The translations under genes were made by a program, and so were the position numbers. The notes beneath the pieces were generated by a model. That model worked only from the letters and a program-made list of their open reading frames with translations, did no database searches and was not told where the DNA came from. Source: Adiantum capillus-veneris (Eukaryota > Streptophyta > Polypodiopsida > Polypodiales > Pteridaceae). From it: DNA of 60,000 nt. Location: positions 95,149,840-95,209,839 of the forward strand of contig CM043971.1 in the NCBI GenBank assembly GCA_014529385.2, read 5' to 3'. Positions 22,002-32,375 of the stretch are shown piece after piece (position 1 is the stretch's first letter; every line of letters begins with the position of its first letter).

Positions 22002-23633
22002 GAGCAAGGACAGGATAGAGTGGAACCAGAGGTTGTGGTTGAGCCTCAGCCACCTATTTTGCGTAAATCGGGACGTATATCACGACCCTGATCGGTTTGT
22101 TCCATCTATGAACTATGTCACGTTGACTGATTGCAATGAGCCTTCATGTTACAAGGAAGCAGTGCAAATGAAGGACTCCGGGAATTGGGAATTGGCCATG
22201 CAGTCAGAGAGCATAAAAACCAGACATGGAAGCTAGTTAAATTACCATAGGGCAAAAAGGCTCTACCTTGTAAATGGGTTTACAGGTATAAGATCACCAC
22301 TCATGATAGTCAGCCAAAGTACAAAGCAAGGCTTGTTGCCAAGGGCTTTAAGCAAGAACAAGGCATTGACTTTGATGAAGTCTTCTCTCCGGTGGTCAAG
22401 ATGACTACATTGAGATGATTTCTTGCATTGGTTGCCATATTAGATTTGGTGTTGCACCAAATGGATGTCAAGACAGCGTTCTTGCATGGTGATTTAGATG
22501 TGGAAATTTACATGCAGTAGCCAGAAGGGTTTGTTGAGAAAGGCAAGGAAGATTTGGTATGCCAGTTGTTAAAGAGTCTTTATGGCTTAAAACAATCACC
22601 GAGGGCATGGTACCATAAGTTCCACAAGTTTATGCTTTCTCAAGGCTACAAACGTAGTGAGTTCGATCACTATCTATATACAAAGAAGGCTAAGGATGGC
22701 AGTTGGATGATCCTTATTTTGTATGTGGATGACATGTTGATTGCTGGCAAGCACCTGGAAGAAATTTCAGCTTTGAAGTCAAAGATGGCAAAATCGTTTG
22801 ACATGAAAGACATGGGTGAGGCAAGTCATATACTTGGTATGGGCATTGAGAGAGACAGATCAAAGAAGTTGATTTGGTTATCTCAAACAGAGTATATTGA
22901 CAAGGTTTTGCAATGTTTCAATATGGAGAAGGGAAAGGCATTGAGTGTTCCATTGCAACCATATGTGCAGAAACTTAGCAAACAAGATTGTCCTGTGTCT
23001 AAGGAAGAAAAGGCTGAAATGGATAAGATTCCATATGCATCTGTAGTGGGTAGTTTGATGTATGCAATGATTGCTACACGTCCGGATATTGCATTTGCAG
23101 TGGGAGTGGTTAGCAGATATATGTCAAACCCAGGCAAGAAACATTGGGAGACAGTGAAAGGAATATTGAGATACCTGAAAGCTACAAAGAGTATGTGTAT
23201 ATGCTATGGGAGTCAGGAGCTAAGTGTAAAGGGTTTTACAGACTCAGATTATGCAGGTGACTTAGACAACCGAAGGTCTACGTCAGGGTATGTCTTTACA
23301 TTGGCTGGTGGAGTAGTATCATGGCGTTCTAGATTACAAGATTGTGTTACTCAGTCTACTACAGAAGCTGAATATGTTGTAGCATCAGAGGCATGCAAAG
23401 AATCAATTTGGCTTAATCAACTAGTAACAGATTTGGGAATCAACGAAGAAATGCCTATGTTATATTGTGATAGTCAGAGTGCTATAGAATTGGCTCGCAA
23501 TCCACTTTATCACTCAAAGACAAAGCATGTGGATGTGAAGTATCATTTCATCAGGGAAATGCTCGAGGATAAGCAAATTCAGCTTGTCAAAGTTCACACC
23601 ACAGAAAATCCTACTGATCTACTTACAAAATGA
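22002..23633 (+). pseudogene. COP-B reverse transcriptase and RNase H
   Basis: RT similarity begins near 22120 (EAVQMKDSGNWELAMQ). [12 protein letters not shown] and [20 protein letters not shown] follow, and TGA at about 22417 and TAG at about 22518 interrupt the frame. The long open part from 22554 has LYGLKQSPRAWY, the catalytic ILYVDDMLIAG, RPDIAFAVG and RNase H (GFTDSDYAGDLDNRRSTSGY; TEAEYVVASEACKE; YCDSQSAIELARNP). It ends at a TGA directly after DLLTK, where Arg is expected. The catalytic YVDD is intact. Confidence 0.9.
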
Positions 23634-23744
23634 CTTCCCTCAGAGAGCTTTGCGCATGTAGGGTAGTACATCACTTCTCTACATCTCTTGTATATTAGCT
23701 TGTATAGTAGCTTCTATCACACTTAAAGTACCACATTGGACTTT

Positions 23745-23755
23745 AAGTGGGAGGT
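23745..23755 (+). other. COP-B polypurine tract
   Basis: AAGTGGGAGGT directly abuts the 3' LTR and is the expected plus-strand primer site. Confidence 0.75.
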
Positions 23756-23944
23756 TGTTGGGGTATAAAGCCCAATGTGGTCGCCTAGGTAAGTGGGCGG
23801 GCCACCAGGTATGTACACATATTCTTTTGTTAAACCTAATAAGAACTCACTATGCTCTACACATTATAGTAGAGCGAGTTCACCATATCCTCGTGCTCTT
23901 CTTCGCACTCTCTCTCGCGTCGCACTTCCGCTCGTACTCCTTCA
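23756..23944 (+). repeat. COP-B 3' LTR (189 bp)
   Basis: This LTR pairs with 16876-17066 and has the same ends, TGTTGGGG and CTCCTTCA. It is followed by the duplication CTACC. Confidence 0.9.
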
Positions 23945-24179
23945 CTACCAAGACACACCATACAAAAGCATTAAAGAGAAGGACAAGCATTCAAAAAATC
24001 TTTCCAAGCGAGTCATTAAGCCCTCAAAAGGGAGCCTTCCAAAAGGCATTCAAAGGTGGACCTCAAGATCTCATCGAGCTTCAAAAGGACTGCTCCAAGC
24101 ACAAATTTCAAAAACCTCAAAGAGCACTACCTATTGTGAAGAGGGGCTTCACTCTAATGAAGAGGAGCTTCACAAAAGG

Positions 24180-24181
<2 letters not shown>

Positions 24182-24213
<32 letters not shown>
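24182..24213. repeat. (CT)n microsatellite in COP-C leader
   Basis: A short pure CT run of about 15 units. Confidence 0.9.
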
Positions 24214-24215
<2 letters not shown>

Positions 24216-24347
24216 CAATGAATCCTTAAAATTTGCAACCAAGCACAAAATTTTGCAAATAAATTTTTTATCATCAATTGTGCTCGTGTAAACAGGTAGA
24301 CACTAGCTAGGAGAGTCTCCTAAGCTAAGACCCCTCTATTAGCACAA

Positions 24348-25699
24348 ATGGGGGACAAATGAATAGAAAAATTCAATGGGGAGGGATTTCACACCTGGCA
24401 AAAAAAGTTAAGAGGATACCTAATGAAAAAATATTTATGGTTTGTCATCAGCATTGCCTTGGAGCAACAAACCAAACCCGATGGAGTGCACACTAGGGCG
24501 ACTACAGTCATAGCAAGTGCACAGAATTTGACCAAAGATGAACAAGCGTTAGGAATCATCATCACCTCCTTCCATGACAACTACGTGCATTTCATAGAAG
24601 AATGTAAGCATGCACATGATGCATGGCATGTCCTAGAAATTAATTTTGGAGCCAGGGCCAAAAGAAGTAAAGTTAGATTCAAAAGACAGCTTTACAAAAT
24701 CATTATGGCTGAAGGGGAGGACATTGCTAGCCTAGTGAATAGGCTTCAGAGCATTGTCACACAGCTCACTTACATCCAAGTCAAATTACCAGAAGAAGAC
24801 AAAGTGGTCATACTATTAAGTGCACTTCCACCTTCTTATGACCACTTACTCACAATTCTTGAAGAAAAAGAACTGGCTCCACCTTTCCAAGATGTCATCA
24901 ATTCAATCCAAGTAGAAGAAAGAAAGCAAAAAGGTTCACTAACTTGATCAGCAGGGGTTTTTATCACAACATCCTCAAGGGGAAGATATTCGCCATCGAC
25001 ATCAACAAACGGAAGAAAGTGTGGAAGAATGGGACACGTAGAAAAATATTGCTACACAAGCAAACCTTGCAACAAATGCGGTAAGAAGGGACACCTCCTT
25101 CTCGATGCTACTCAAATGGAGGCAGTAGCAGTGGAGAAAGCAGTAGCAGCAGTAGAAACAGTAGAAAAAGCCACGAAGGGAAGAGACCCATCAAAGGATC
25201 AGCTCGCATGGTTGAAGACAAAGAAGATGAAGGCGAGAACAACCAGTGTGCCGGCACAAGTAGGATCAGAAGATGAAGGCGAAACACATCCAGTGTGCCG
25301 ACACAAGTAGGATCAGTAGATGCGGCGCATGCCAATGCAATAGAGGGCATGCTTAAACGGATGAACGATATGATAATCAACATGAAAAGGATGTCGATGC
25401 GAGGCCCATTGCATGGACCAAATCAGGGACAACCTATGGGACAACAAAGGCAGTTAAAATGGTGCACCATTGAAGGTAAATGGACAAATCATGAGACAAA
25501 CGAATGCTACCAAAAGCCGAAATATGATGGAAATGTTCAGTATATGCCAATGAGGCCACAAGGGCAACCCATGTATAGATACCCGCCCAATATGGCACCC
25601 ATGCAAAGATCACCGAATTCAATTTTTACCAAGTTTTTGGCCAGTTTGGTGATCCAAATTCTATGGGCCTTTACAAAAGATGTTTGTACACATGCATAG
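24348..25699 (+). pseudogene. COP-C gag (copia-like, gag only)
   Basis: The ATG at 24348 opens a copia-type Gag: EKFNGEGFHTWQKKLRGYL, then the LTKDEQALGIIITSF and SKVRFKRQLYKI blocks, and LPPSYDHLLTILEE. TGA codons at 24360 and 24945 sit where Arg would fit, with the frame open on both sides. Two zinc-knuckle segments follow (CGRMGHVEKYC, intact in its visible part, and CNKCGKKGH with no final Cys). A 46-bp duplication at about 25225-25316 then shifts the frame. The last part has a WCTIEGKWTNHETNEC finger and a Pro/Met/Gln-rich tail. No protease, integrase or RT follows before the element ends near 25.7 kb. Confidence 0.7.
25225..25316 (+). repeat. Tandem duplication (about 46 bp) in COP-C gag
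   Basis: Two adjacent copies of AAGATGAAGGCG ... CCAGTGTGCCG(G/A)CACAAGTAGGATCAG. The second copy shifts the gag reading frame. Confidence 0.75.
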
Positions 25700-25734
25700 A
25701 GTCTCTGGTATCAACCTTGGTCACTTTTGAGTTG

Positions 25735-25762
25735 AAAGTAAATAATCGTGATTATTTACTTT
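25735..25762. repeat. Perfect 28-bp palindrome (13-bp arms)
   Basis: AAAGTAAATAATC, then GT, then GATTATTTACTTT. AGTAAATAATC recurs singly near 25870. It may be structural or simply AT-rich coincidence. Confidence 0.7.
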
Positions 25763-26432
25763 AGGCCTAAAATGAGCACTTTTTTGAACTTTTTCAGTGG
25801 ACAATCTTTTTATGATCTATTTTAAGCCTCTGAGTCAAGTCAAAACTTAATTTGGCCTAAAATATCCAGTAAAAGTAAATAATCTTAGTTTTTGCAAACT
25901 CTTGAAGTTTTTACCTCAGTGCGTCCTTAAGCTTACCCACTGGTTCAGACAACTTGTAAAGCATACTCTCCAGTTAGATTCAATGGTGGACAATCTTTTG
26001 GTGCTATTTCTAGCCGTAGACCTAAAATTCTGCAGCTTCACATAAACAACTCACAATTGATTCTTTTAGATAGAGCAATGTTCTGAAATCCCACCTCGGA
26101 TTCTACTTATCCTACTCCCAAGTTCTACTGCAATGGGGTTGTGGAAAGTGTCCACAAACACTCGTTTTCTTGGTTTTTATGGTTTTCTGAGCCTTGATCT
26201 TAAGACTTGTCTCGTCCATCAATCATTCTCAAAATCCTATCTAATCCTACAATCCTAAAAGGTACTTAGCAAGCACAACCTACTTCCAAGCTACCTCTAC
26301 ACAGCAAAAGATGACAATCTTAAGCTATGCAGTTTTAAAAAGAAAGTTTTGACTCTAGGTGATCCTAGAGGAAGGTAAAGGATAACTTCACAAGGCACTC
26401 ATATTTTTTCCTAGTTTAGGTCTCTTCGATTT

Positions 26433-26447
26433 CCGACAGCGGCGCCA
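26433..26447 (-). other. Gypsy-type primer-binding site of an unnamed minus-strand element
   Basis: The reverse complement TGGCGCCGCTGTCGG matches the common plant Ty3 PBS context (TGGCGCCGTTGCCGG). On the plus strand it is followed by AAATA and then TGGGACGGGTGTC, which would be the end of a minus-strand 5' LTR starting at 26452. The far LTR end and the rest of the element were not found. Confidence 0.5.
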
Positions 26448-26451
26448 AATA

Positions 26452-27030
26452 TGGGACGGGTGTCTAACCTCACTCCTATTTTATTGCAGACGTAGCAAGA
26501 ACCACGAATATAATTGTCAATCCATGGGACAAAGCTGACTCAACTAGTGCATAGAGGCTACAAGAGGTTGTCAATCTCTTGGAAAACAACAAACAACTCG
26601 CATCTACCTCAAGCTACACTCAAATGATAGAAATCACAAAAAACTAATCGCTCATTGGCAAACAAATCACAACCATTTTACAGCATCAAACGATATCCAA
26701 ACGTTACGAAACTTCTAGGACATGTTTATAAGACCTAAGCACACTTGCTTATGGTCTCCAATCTCACTTTAAGTCAAGTGCAAAAATCACGATTATTAAC
26801 TGTGAGTTTTTGACCTAATCATTTTTGACCCAGAATGCATCTAAATGCTTAGCAATGATGCCCCAAAACCCCGCCTATACTTATTTTATGATTTTGAAGC
26901 TTAAATTCCTACTTATGATTAAATTAGGCCACGGGTCGGTGACACCAAAAGCTACGAATTACCATGAAATTCTTATGTCAATGCGTATAGCTCTTACCTG
27001 CGGTTGCAACGTAATAGATTGCACTGCAAT
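26452..27030 (-). repeat. Probable 5' LTR next to that PBS (right end approximate)
   Basis: The plus-strand start TGGGACGGG corresponds to a CA-ending LTR on the minus strand, 2-4 bp from the PBS. The right boundary is a guess from loss of distinctive sequence. There is no partner copy in the window. Confidence 0.25.
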
Positions 27031-27751
27031 GTGACAACCGGGAGGAAGTAGGGAGCATGAGAAGGAGAGAAGTGAGTGCCGTTAGCTCACGCTGTGTTTC
27101 TATTATCCAAAACTTACAAAAATTGGCTTTTATAAATTAGACAAGGTTTTTGTGCCCCAAACTAATAATCTGGGAGCTCTAACTAAAGACAGGTTGATAC
27201 AATCTAGAAGCTTGTAGCCTCGGCTCATCAATTACAATGTTTATCTAGCAAGTAGGAGTTACAACATTCTCGATTCATCAAAATAATAAGTGTTTTCACA
27301 ATAAAAGCTCCAAAAAATATTATCCGAGTTAGCTTACTGCTAACAACCAACTTGATTAGACTACTTCCTTTGATTTTGGAAACATTTGGATCACTAAAAC
27401 ACTTGGTCATGCCCAAAATTGAAAAAAATAAACATAGACTTGAGAAAAAAATCCACATGGAAAACTCAAATCATGCTAAAACTTGAAACCAAGGTGTGGA
27501 TAAATCTTAAAACTTGTGGGAAAAGCAATTTGTGAAGAAAAAAATGAAAAATGTCAAAATCTGACAGAGATTTATGTTAAGCACGTCGAAGATAGAAAAC
27601 TCTCCAGAGGGGGTATTTTAACAAAATTTCAACTCATAGAGTCTATTTAGACGATAAGACAATTTGTGAGAAAGTTTCATCAAATTTGGAGTTGTGTAAG
27701 GGTACAAACACCAAGAAAATTGGAAAAGCAGGCTAGGGGATCAAATACAGT

Positions 27752-27756
27752 GATTA
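27752..27756. repeat. COP-A target-site duplication, left (GATTA)
   Basis: Exact match to 39449-39453, outside both LTR ends. Confidence 0.9.
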
Positions 27757-28030
27757 TGTTGGAATTAGGGTTGTAGAGAAACGCACGCAGCTTGGAGAAG
27801 ACGAAGTTGGAATTAGGGTTGCAGAGAAACGCACATAACTTGGAGAAGACAAAGGAAGATCAAGCACACAATGGAGAGTTTATTACTTAATGTGCAATGG
27901 AAAGATTGATAGCCCTAGAGTGATGGGCGTATATACAATGCACGGGGGAAAAAACCTCCTAAAGAGGGAAAAAATGCCCTGGCAGTCCTAGTGTGTTCAC
28001 ACACATCACTACCACATGTATATGGTAACA
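27757..28030 (-). repeat. COP-A 3' LTR (274 bp)
   Basis: The plus-strand ends are TGTTGGAATTAGGG and ATGGTAACA. It contains a tandem pair of TTGGAATTAGGGTTG(T/C)AGAGAAACGCAC. The adjacent GATCCCCCATT is the reverse complement of a polypurine tract (AATGGGGGATC). Confidence 0.85.
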
Positions 28031-28105
28031 GATCCCCCATTGAGTGATGCGGTGAACAAGAGCTGGCACATGAGTAAAGGGAAGTGCCATGCCCTGAGGA
28101 CATGA

Positions 28106-28690
28106 TCAGTCCACAAAGGGGAGTAAGCCCAAAGCTTTGCATAAAACTTTGAGCTTCTCACGAAACAATGCCTTTGTGAAAAGATTTGCAAGGTTGTCAT
28201 GTGTTGGCACATAAGCCAAGCTGATCTCTCCTGCTGAGAGCCTCTCCCTGACATAGTGGTAATGCACCTCAATGTGCTTTGTGAGAGCATGAAAAAATGG
28301 GTTCCTCGCAACTGCCAATGCGCTCTGACTGTCAATGTAGATAGTGTTGGCAGTGTCCTGTCCAACACCCAAATCAACCATAAGGCATCTGAACCATACA
28401 CACTCAACCGTAGTTGTGAAGACTGCTCTGTACTCAGCCTCACAACTCAAAGTGGCCACAGTAGGTTGCTTCTTTCTCAACCATGATATACATGAACTGC
28501 CAAGCATGAAACAAAAACCACTTGTGGACACTCGCGTATCAAAACAACCAGCCCAATCTGAGTCCAAAAAAGCATGTAAGTCTGGCGGAAATGGTCCCCC
28601 CTTGGGATAAAACAAGCCAAGATGTAAAGTGCCACTAAGGTAGCAAAAAATCCTCTTGACATCCTGCCAATGCGTAGACGTTGGGCTATG
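28106..28690 (-). pseudogene. COP-A RNase H (3' fragment of pol)
   Basis: On the minus strand this continues the RT from 37473 after the insertion is removed (NRFMHSP across the junction). It shows HWQDVKRIFCYLSGT, AFLDSDWAGCFDTRVSTSG, SWLRKKQPTVATLSCEAEYRA, YIDSQSALAVARNPFFHALT and HYHYVRERL, ending LANLFTKALFREK. The frame is open throughout, so this part is well preserved. Confidence 0.9.
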
Positions 28691-28710
28691 CATTAGGAGA
28701 AATATGAACC
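28691..28710 (+). repeat. H3-TIR left terminal inverted repeat
   Basis: It begins CATTAGGAG and continues AAATATGAACC. It pairs with 37453-37472 with a single mismatch. Confidence 0.9.
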
Positions 28711-29285
28711 TTGCATGGGCCTTGTAAGGAATCCTAATTTTTAGGGATTAAGGCTAATGTTGTGTGGGGTTTAGGGGGCAAGGGCATTGAAGAAGGTAGT
28801 TTTGAGTAGGCTTTTCTAGCCTTTTTTTTAGACAAATGTAGGATGTGGACCTAAAGGGTTGCTTTCTCTCTCTAGCTTTTTTTAAAGTGAAGGAAGCATA
28901 GGGGTGTGTCCACATCAGCAATTCCGTGGGTCAAAAAGAGTCAAAATTTGACTTTTTTTAAAAAAATTCATTTTTACTTGTTTTTTACTTAAAACTCCCT
29001 CCCAACATATCCAAAAATCATTTTTTGACCCATTTTTTTACCCACAAGCTTAGAAAGTCCATTTTTTCAAAAATCTTTTCCCCCAAAAAGTAATAAACAT
29101 TTTGTTCTCTGATCCTCCTCCCTCCTCCCTCCTCTCTCCCTCTCCCTCTCCTCTCCCTCTCTGCCCCTACCTTCCTCCTCCTCCCCAATCTCTCCCTCCC
29201 CTCCTTCTCTCCTCCCATCCTGCTCGGCCTCTCTACCCTTCCCCCTCTATCTTTTCATCATTTGCTTCCTCACGCAACAGCTTCC
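28711..29285 (+). promoter_or_regulatory. H3-TIR left subterminal region
   Basis: No gene. A T/A-rich part (28930-29070) with repeated TTTTTTGACC and CAAAATTTGAC words is followed by a C/T-rich stretch (29100-29260) just before the first ATG. The right end (37020-37230) has similar TTTTTGAC words, as expected for subterminal transposase-binding repeats. This is inference. Confidence 0.4.
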
Positions 29286-32235
29286 ATGGTGCTCACGGAC
29301 ATCACAAATGGTTTTCTTCCACCACCACGTACTCCGCACACCAAAAGCATACATATTCGCTTACCCATGACATTTGCACCGAAGACCACTAGTGAAGGTG
29401 ATCAAAGGTCATCACAGGAACGTCGCACCGCTTGTGAGACCAATGTTGACATTTGGGTGGATGGCCATTTGTACCCTTACGATCCTATAAGCCGCTTCCA
29501 TCCACCGTTTAATAGCCTTTCCACATTTCTTCAATTTCTTGGGAGGGGAGAAGCAGGCTTGTTAGGCTATTGCAAGCGGCTGTGTATGGGTGCAGGTGCT
29601 TCTTTGCATATGTGGATGCACGAATGTCAAGCTCTTCACCTCAAGACGATGGCATTACAAGAGAGTGTTGCCTCTTCGGAGAGGGTAGTTAAAAGTCTTG
29701 AACAACAAATGCAAGAAAAGGAGTCTCACATCCAAAACCTTACCAACACCATCACATACTTGAAAGAAACACCCCTTGGTGCAAGGGAATGCAAACGCCC
29801 GTATTCATCCATTGAAACTCTTGCACATTCCGGAGGAGCATGCAAACGACGAGTTATAGTCACAAGGTGAATTGGTCTTTACTTGCATGCTGCATTCTTA
29901 CTTCACACTATTTTCTAACATTTATGTTTATTTGTTGCTAGAAACTTCATCCAGGAGGCATGCGGTGGATCAAGCCAAGATAATCGAGTCAACCTTCTCA
30001 CTAGTTGTCTCAATACCGAGGATGTTATTTCTATCTTACAATCACCTGGAGGTTAGCACATTAAGGATGCAGTCACCAAGGACCTTATGCGTAAATTAAG
30101 AAATGTGGTTAATGATGATGACGTTCAACAAGATTGTGATGAGGCTGGAATCAGCACCAAAGCCTATCAAGCTATTTTTCAACTCCTAAAGGATGCCCTC
30201 AAAGAACATGGCATTGTGGAAAACCTATTTCCCGTTCCTCACAAGGTCAAGCTCGCAAAGAAGGCCACAAACGAAGATGTGTTCTCCCGCATTGGGACAT
30301 ACCTACACATTGAGGACACAATGCCAACTTCCCTTTATGCTTCGTGCGCAACAAAGACAAGGGGAAAAGGTAAGAAACAATCCATAAGACCTTCGAATAA
30401 GGGCTTTCCTTACACAATGTGGAACAATATTTTCGTGGATCTTAGAAGGCTTCAAGAAGCCATGCTTAGATTTTACGAGTTACCTGAAGAAGGTGACACA
30501 CTTTACTTTTTTCTTTGGTATTATTCTTTTCATAGAATCTGAAGTTTAAGGTCTTAGCACTATTTATTTTGTAGTGCTTGGCACAAAAGTCGCTTTTGTG
30601 CTGAAACTCGATGAGTGTCAAATAGTGAAAGGCCGAAGGTTAGAGAGGCTAAGTGTCACTCTAATGAACGAGGCCCTTCTACAAACCAAGCGAAGGGATT
30701 CAGTCGAGCCATATCCCACCCTATCTTTTAGCGTGCAATCATAGAAAGACATTTGGTGGTTGGGTGCTATTGAGGTGCCCAAAGAGACCAATGGAGTACT
30801 TTCGTGGATTTTTGAGAGAACTCCATGGATCACAGAAGTAATACACTCCCAAATTGCAGGTCAGAAGTTGGAGATTGAGGGCTTTGGTAGTTATGATGTG
30901 GAGTGGCACTTAGGTGGGGATTTGAAGACCATAAAGTGTTTGCTTGGCTACAAACAAGGGGCTTCTTCTCTCATGCCTTGTCCATTTTGCACTCGAGGGT
31001 ACAAACCTAATGGACAAAAATCACATAAGAGCACTGCAAAGGCCAGTTACATGCTTCCATGGCAAGGGCATGGAGAACAAGGGTTAGATTGTCATGATGT
31101 CGGAGATGAAGGTAGAGAATGGGAAGCATCTATTCTGAGATGTCCCATGCTCAATGCCCCAGACCGTGATCAAAAGGACCACACTTGGAATCCAATCTTT
31201 CGATTTCCTCTATCGAATGTACATTTTTGTACATTACACGCATTCATGCGTATTTTTGATAGGCTATTGAAGCTCCACATTGACTATGCTTTCACAATGA
31301 AACCGTTGGAAAAGTCCCAGGAAGCGATCGAACGAGTGGAGGTACTCTTGAATTCCATTAGCTGTCATGGTGGAAATGTGTCTATAGTTGCTGCAAAGAA
31401 CACAGGGGAGGCCCATGAAATTGCTCAACAAGTGTCAATGAGTGGACAAAAAGCTAGACACTTTTTGAAGAAAGTTTCCCAAGGAAAGCCAAGTCGATAT
31501 GATGCTCAAAGCAGCTCCAACCAGCAGGCAGGTAACCTTTGGGAGCTTTGGAAGGAGTTATGCAAAGCTACTACAGACAATGATTCAAATGGCAAGCTTG
31601 CAAACAAGCGCAAGCAAGTTTGGGCCCATTTTGATAAAATGGTCAACCTTATGAGCCTTAACAGCACAACAGAAGAACAACCGCAATCATTTCAAGAAGC
31701 TTTGGCGGATTTTACCAAGGTCTTCACCCTTCCTTGGGGTGAAAATAACATCACACATTACATGGGAAGTCATTCATGGTGTATTCATTACAAGGGATTG
31801 TTTTTATTTACTAATGTGGATCGTTTGCTCATGTGAACAGCATATCTTGTTTGCGCATGGTGCATTTTTTATGCACAAGTATGGATCGCTTGAAATTTTT
31901 AGCACTCAAGGCATGGAGAAGTCCCATTATCGAGCAAGGGGAGTGTACTTCAAAAAAACTCGACATGGTGGTGGAATGGTGCAATCCAATTATTTGGAGG
32001 AGATGTTCAACTGGTTTTTTCGCACAACATTTGCTCGTAAGCTCACAATGGAGCGTGCGTGACAATCCAAGATTGCTATTGAAGTGTGCAAATGGAGTCG
32101 TCAAGAGCATAGCAACAAGTGGCAAATGTCGCAAGGTCCCACCAAGCATGCTGCATGGCGGCGATGCAGAGTGCGACAAGGATCAAAGTGGATACTACGC
32201 GAGTCACTAAACGTGAACGCAGGGTCCAACTCTTA
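29286..32235 (+). pseudogene. Transposase-like gene of H3-TIR (3 or more exons, decayed)
   Basis: Exon 1 starts at ATG 29286 and encodes a coiled-coil-like segment (SLEQQMQEKESHIQNL). Introns 29867-29941 and 30493-30574 have GT-AG ends, and removing them keeps one frame. The main body has KLDEC, then GGDLKTIKCLLGYKQGA with CPFC, then VHFCTLHAFMRIFDRLLKL, and near the end ITHYMG and GSLEIFSTQGMEKSH. Candidate acidic triad: Asp 30610, Asp 30919, Glu 31916. From memory the pattern resembles large uncharacterised transposon-type proteins seen in cnidarians and other invertebrates; I cannot name the superfamily. TAG at 30054 and 30742, TGA near 32060 and a frame change near 31780-31840 make this copy inactive. 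Confidence 0.6.
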
Positions 32236-32281
32236 GCGACATGTTTATTTAAAAAATAATACTTCTTTTAAAAAAATTAGT

Positions 32282-32318
32282 GTGAACAGGGCCCTTTTTA
32301 AATGGGCCCTTATAAATA
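32282..32318 (+). promoter_or_regulatory. H3 gene promoter: TGGGCC palindrome and TATA box
   Basis: GGGCCC, TTTTTAAA, TGGGCCC is followed directly by TTATAAATA; the TATA box TATAAATA is at 32311-32318, 58 bp before the ATG. TGGGCC/T is the plant site II element bound by TCP factors in proliferation-linked promoters. A separate promoter suggests that the H3 is transcribed independently of the transposase. GAACAG|GTGAGC at about 32350 could be a leader splice donor. Confidence 0.5.
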
Positions 32319-32375
32319 TTGCATGCTCTCATAAATCAATCATTTCTTAAGAACAGGTGAGCTCTTACCAACGAA

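Larger units (their letters stand above)
16876..23944 (+). mobile_element. COP-B: Ty1/copia LTR retrotransposon (7.07 kb)
   Basis: A complete copia structure in plus orientation: 5' LTR, initiator tRNA-Met PBS, an unusually long leader (about 2.7 kb), then gag, protease, integrase and RT-RNase H in copia order, followed by polypurine tract and 3' LTR. It is nested in the leader of COP-C. Coding capacity is lost through stops, one frameshift and an integrase deletion. The leader may contain a further unresolved insertion between about 17420 and 19000. Confidence 0.9.
25700..27751. other. Non-coding flank, left part of the old GYP-E locus
   Basis: No credible gene is present. It holds a perfect palindrome at 25735-25762 and a gypsy-type PBS with an LTR edge at 26433-26452 (both listed separately). 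After about 27100 there is AT-rich leader-like sequence that continues at 39454, across COP-A. A motif TTAAGCACGTCGAAGATA near 27577 recurs as TTAGGCGCGTCGAAGATA near 39571. Confidence 0.45.

Noticed and set aside
30051-30076. Mini-intron GGTTAGCACATTAAGGATGCAG in the transposase gene
   Set aside because: At about 24 bp it is far too short for a plant intron. A single C- or A-to-T stop in an otherwise open frame is simpler.
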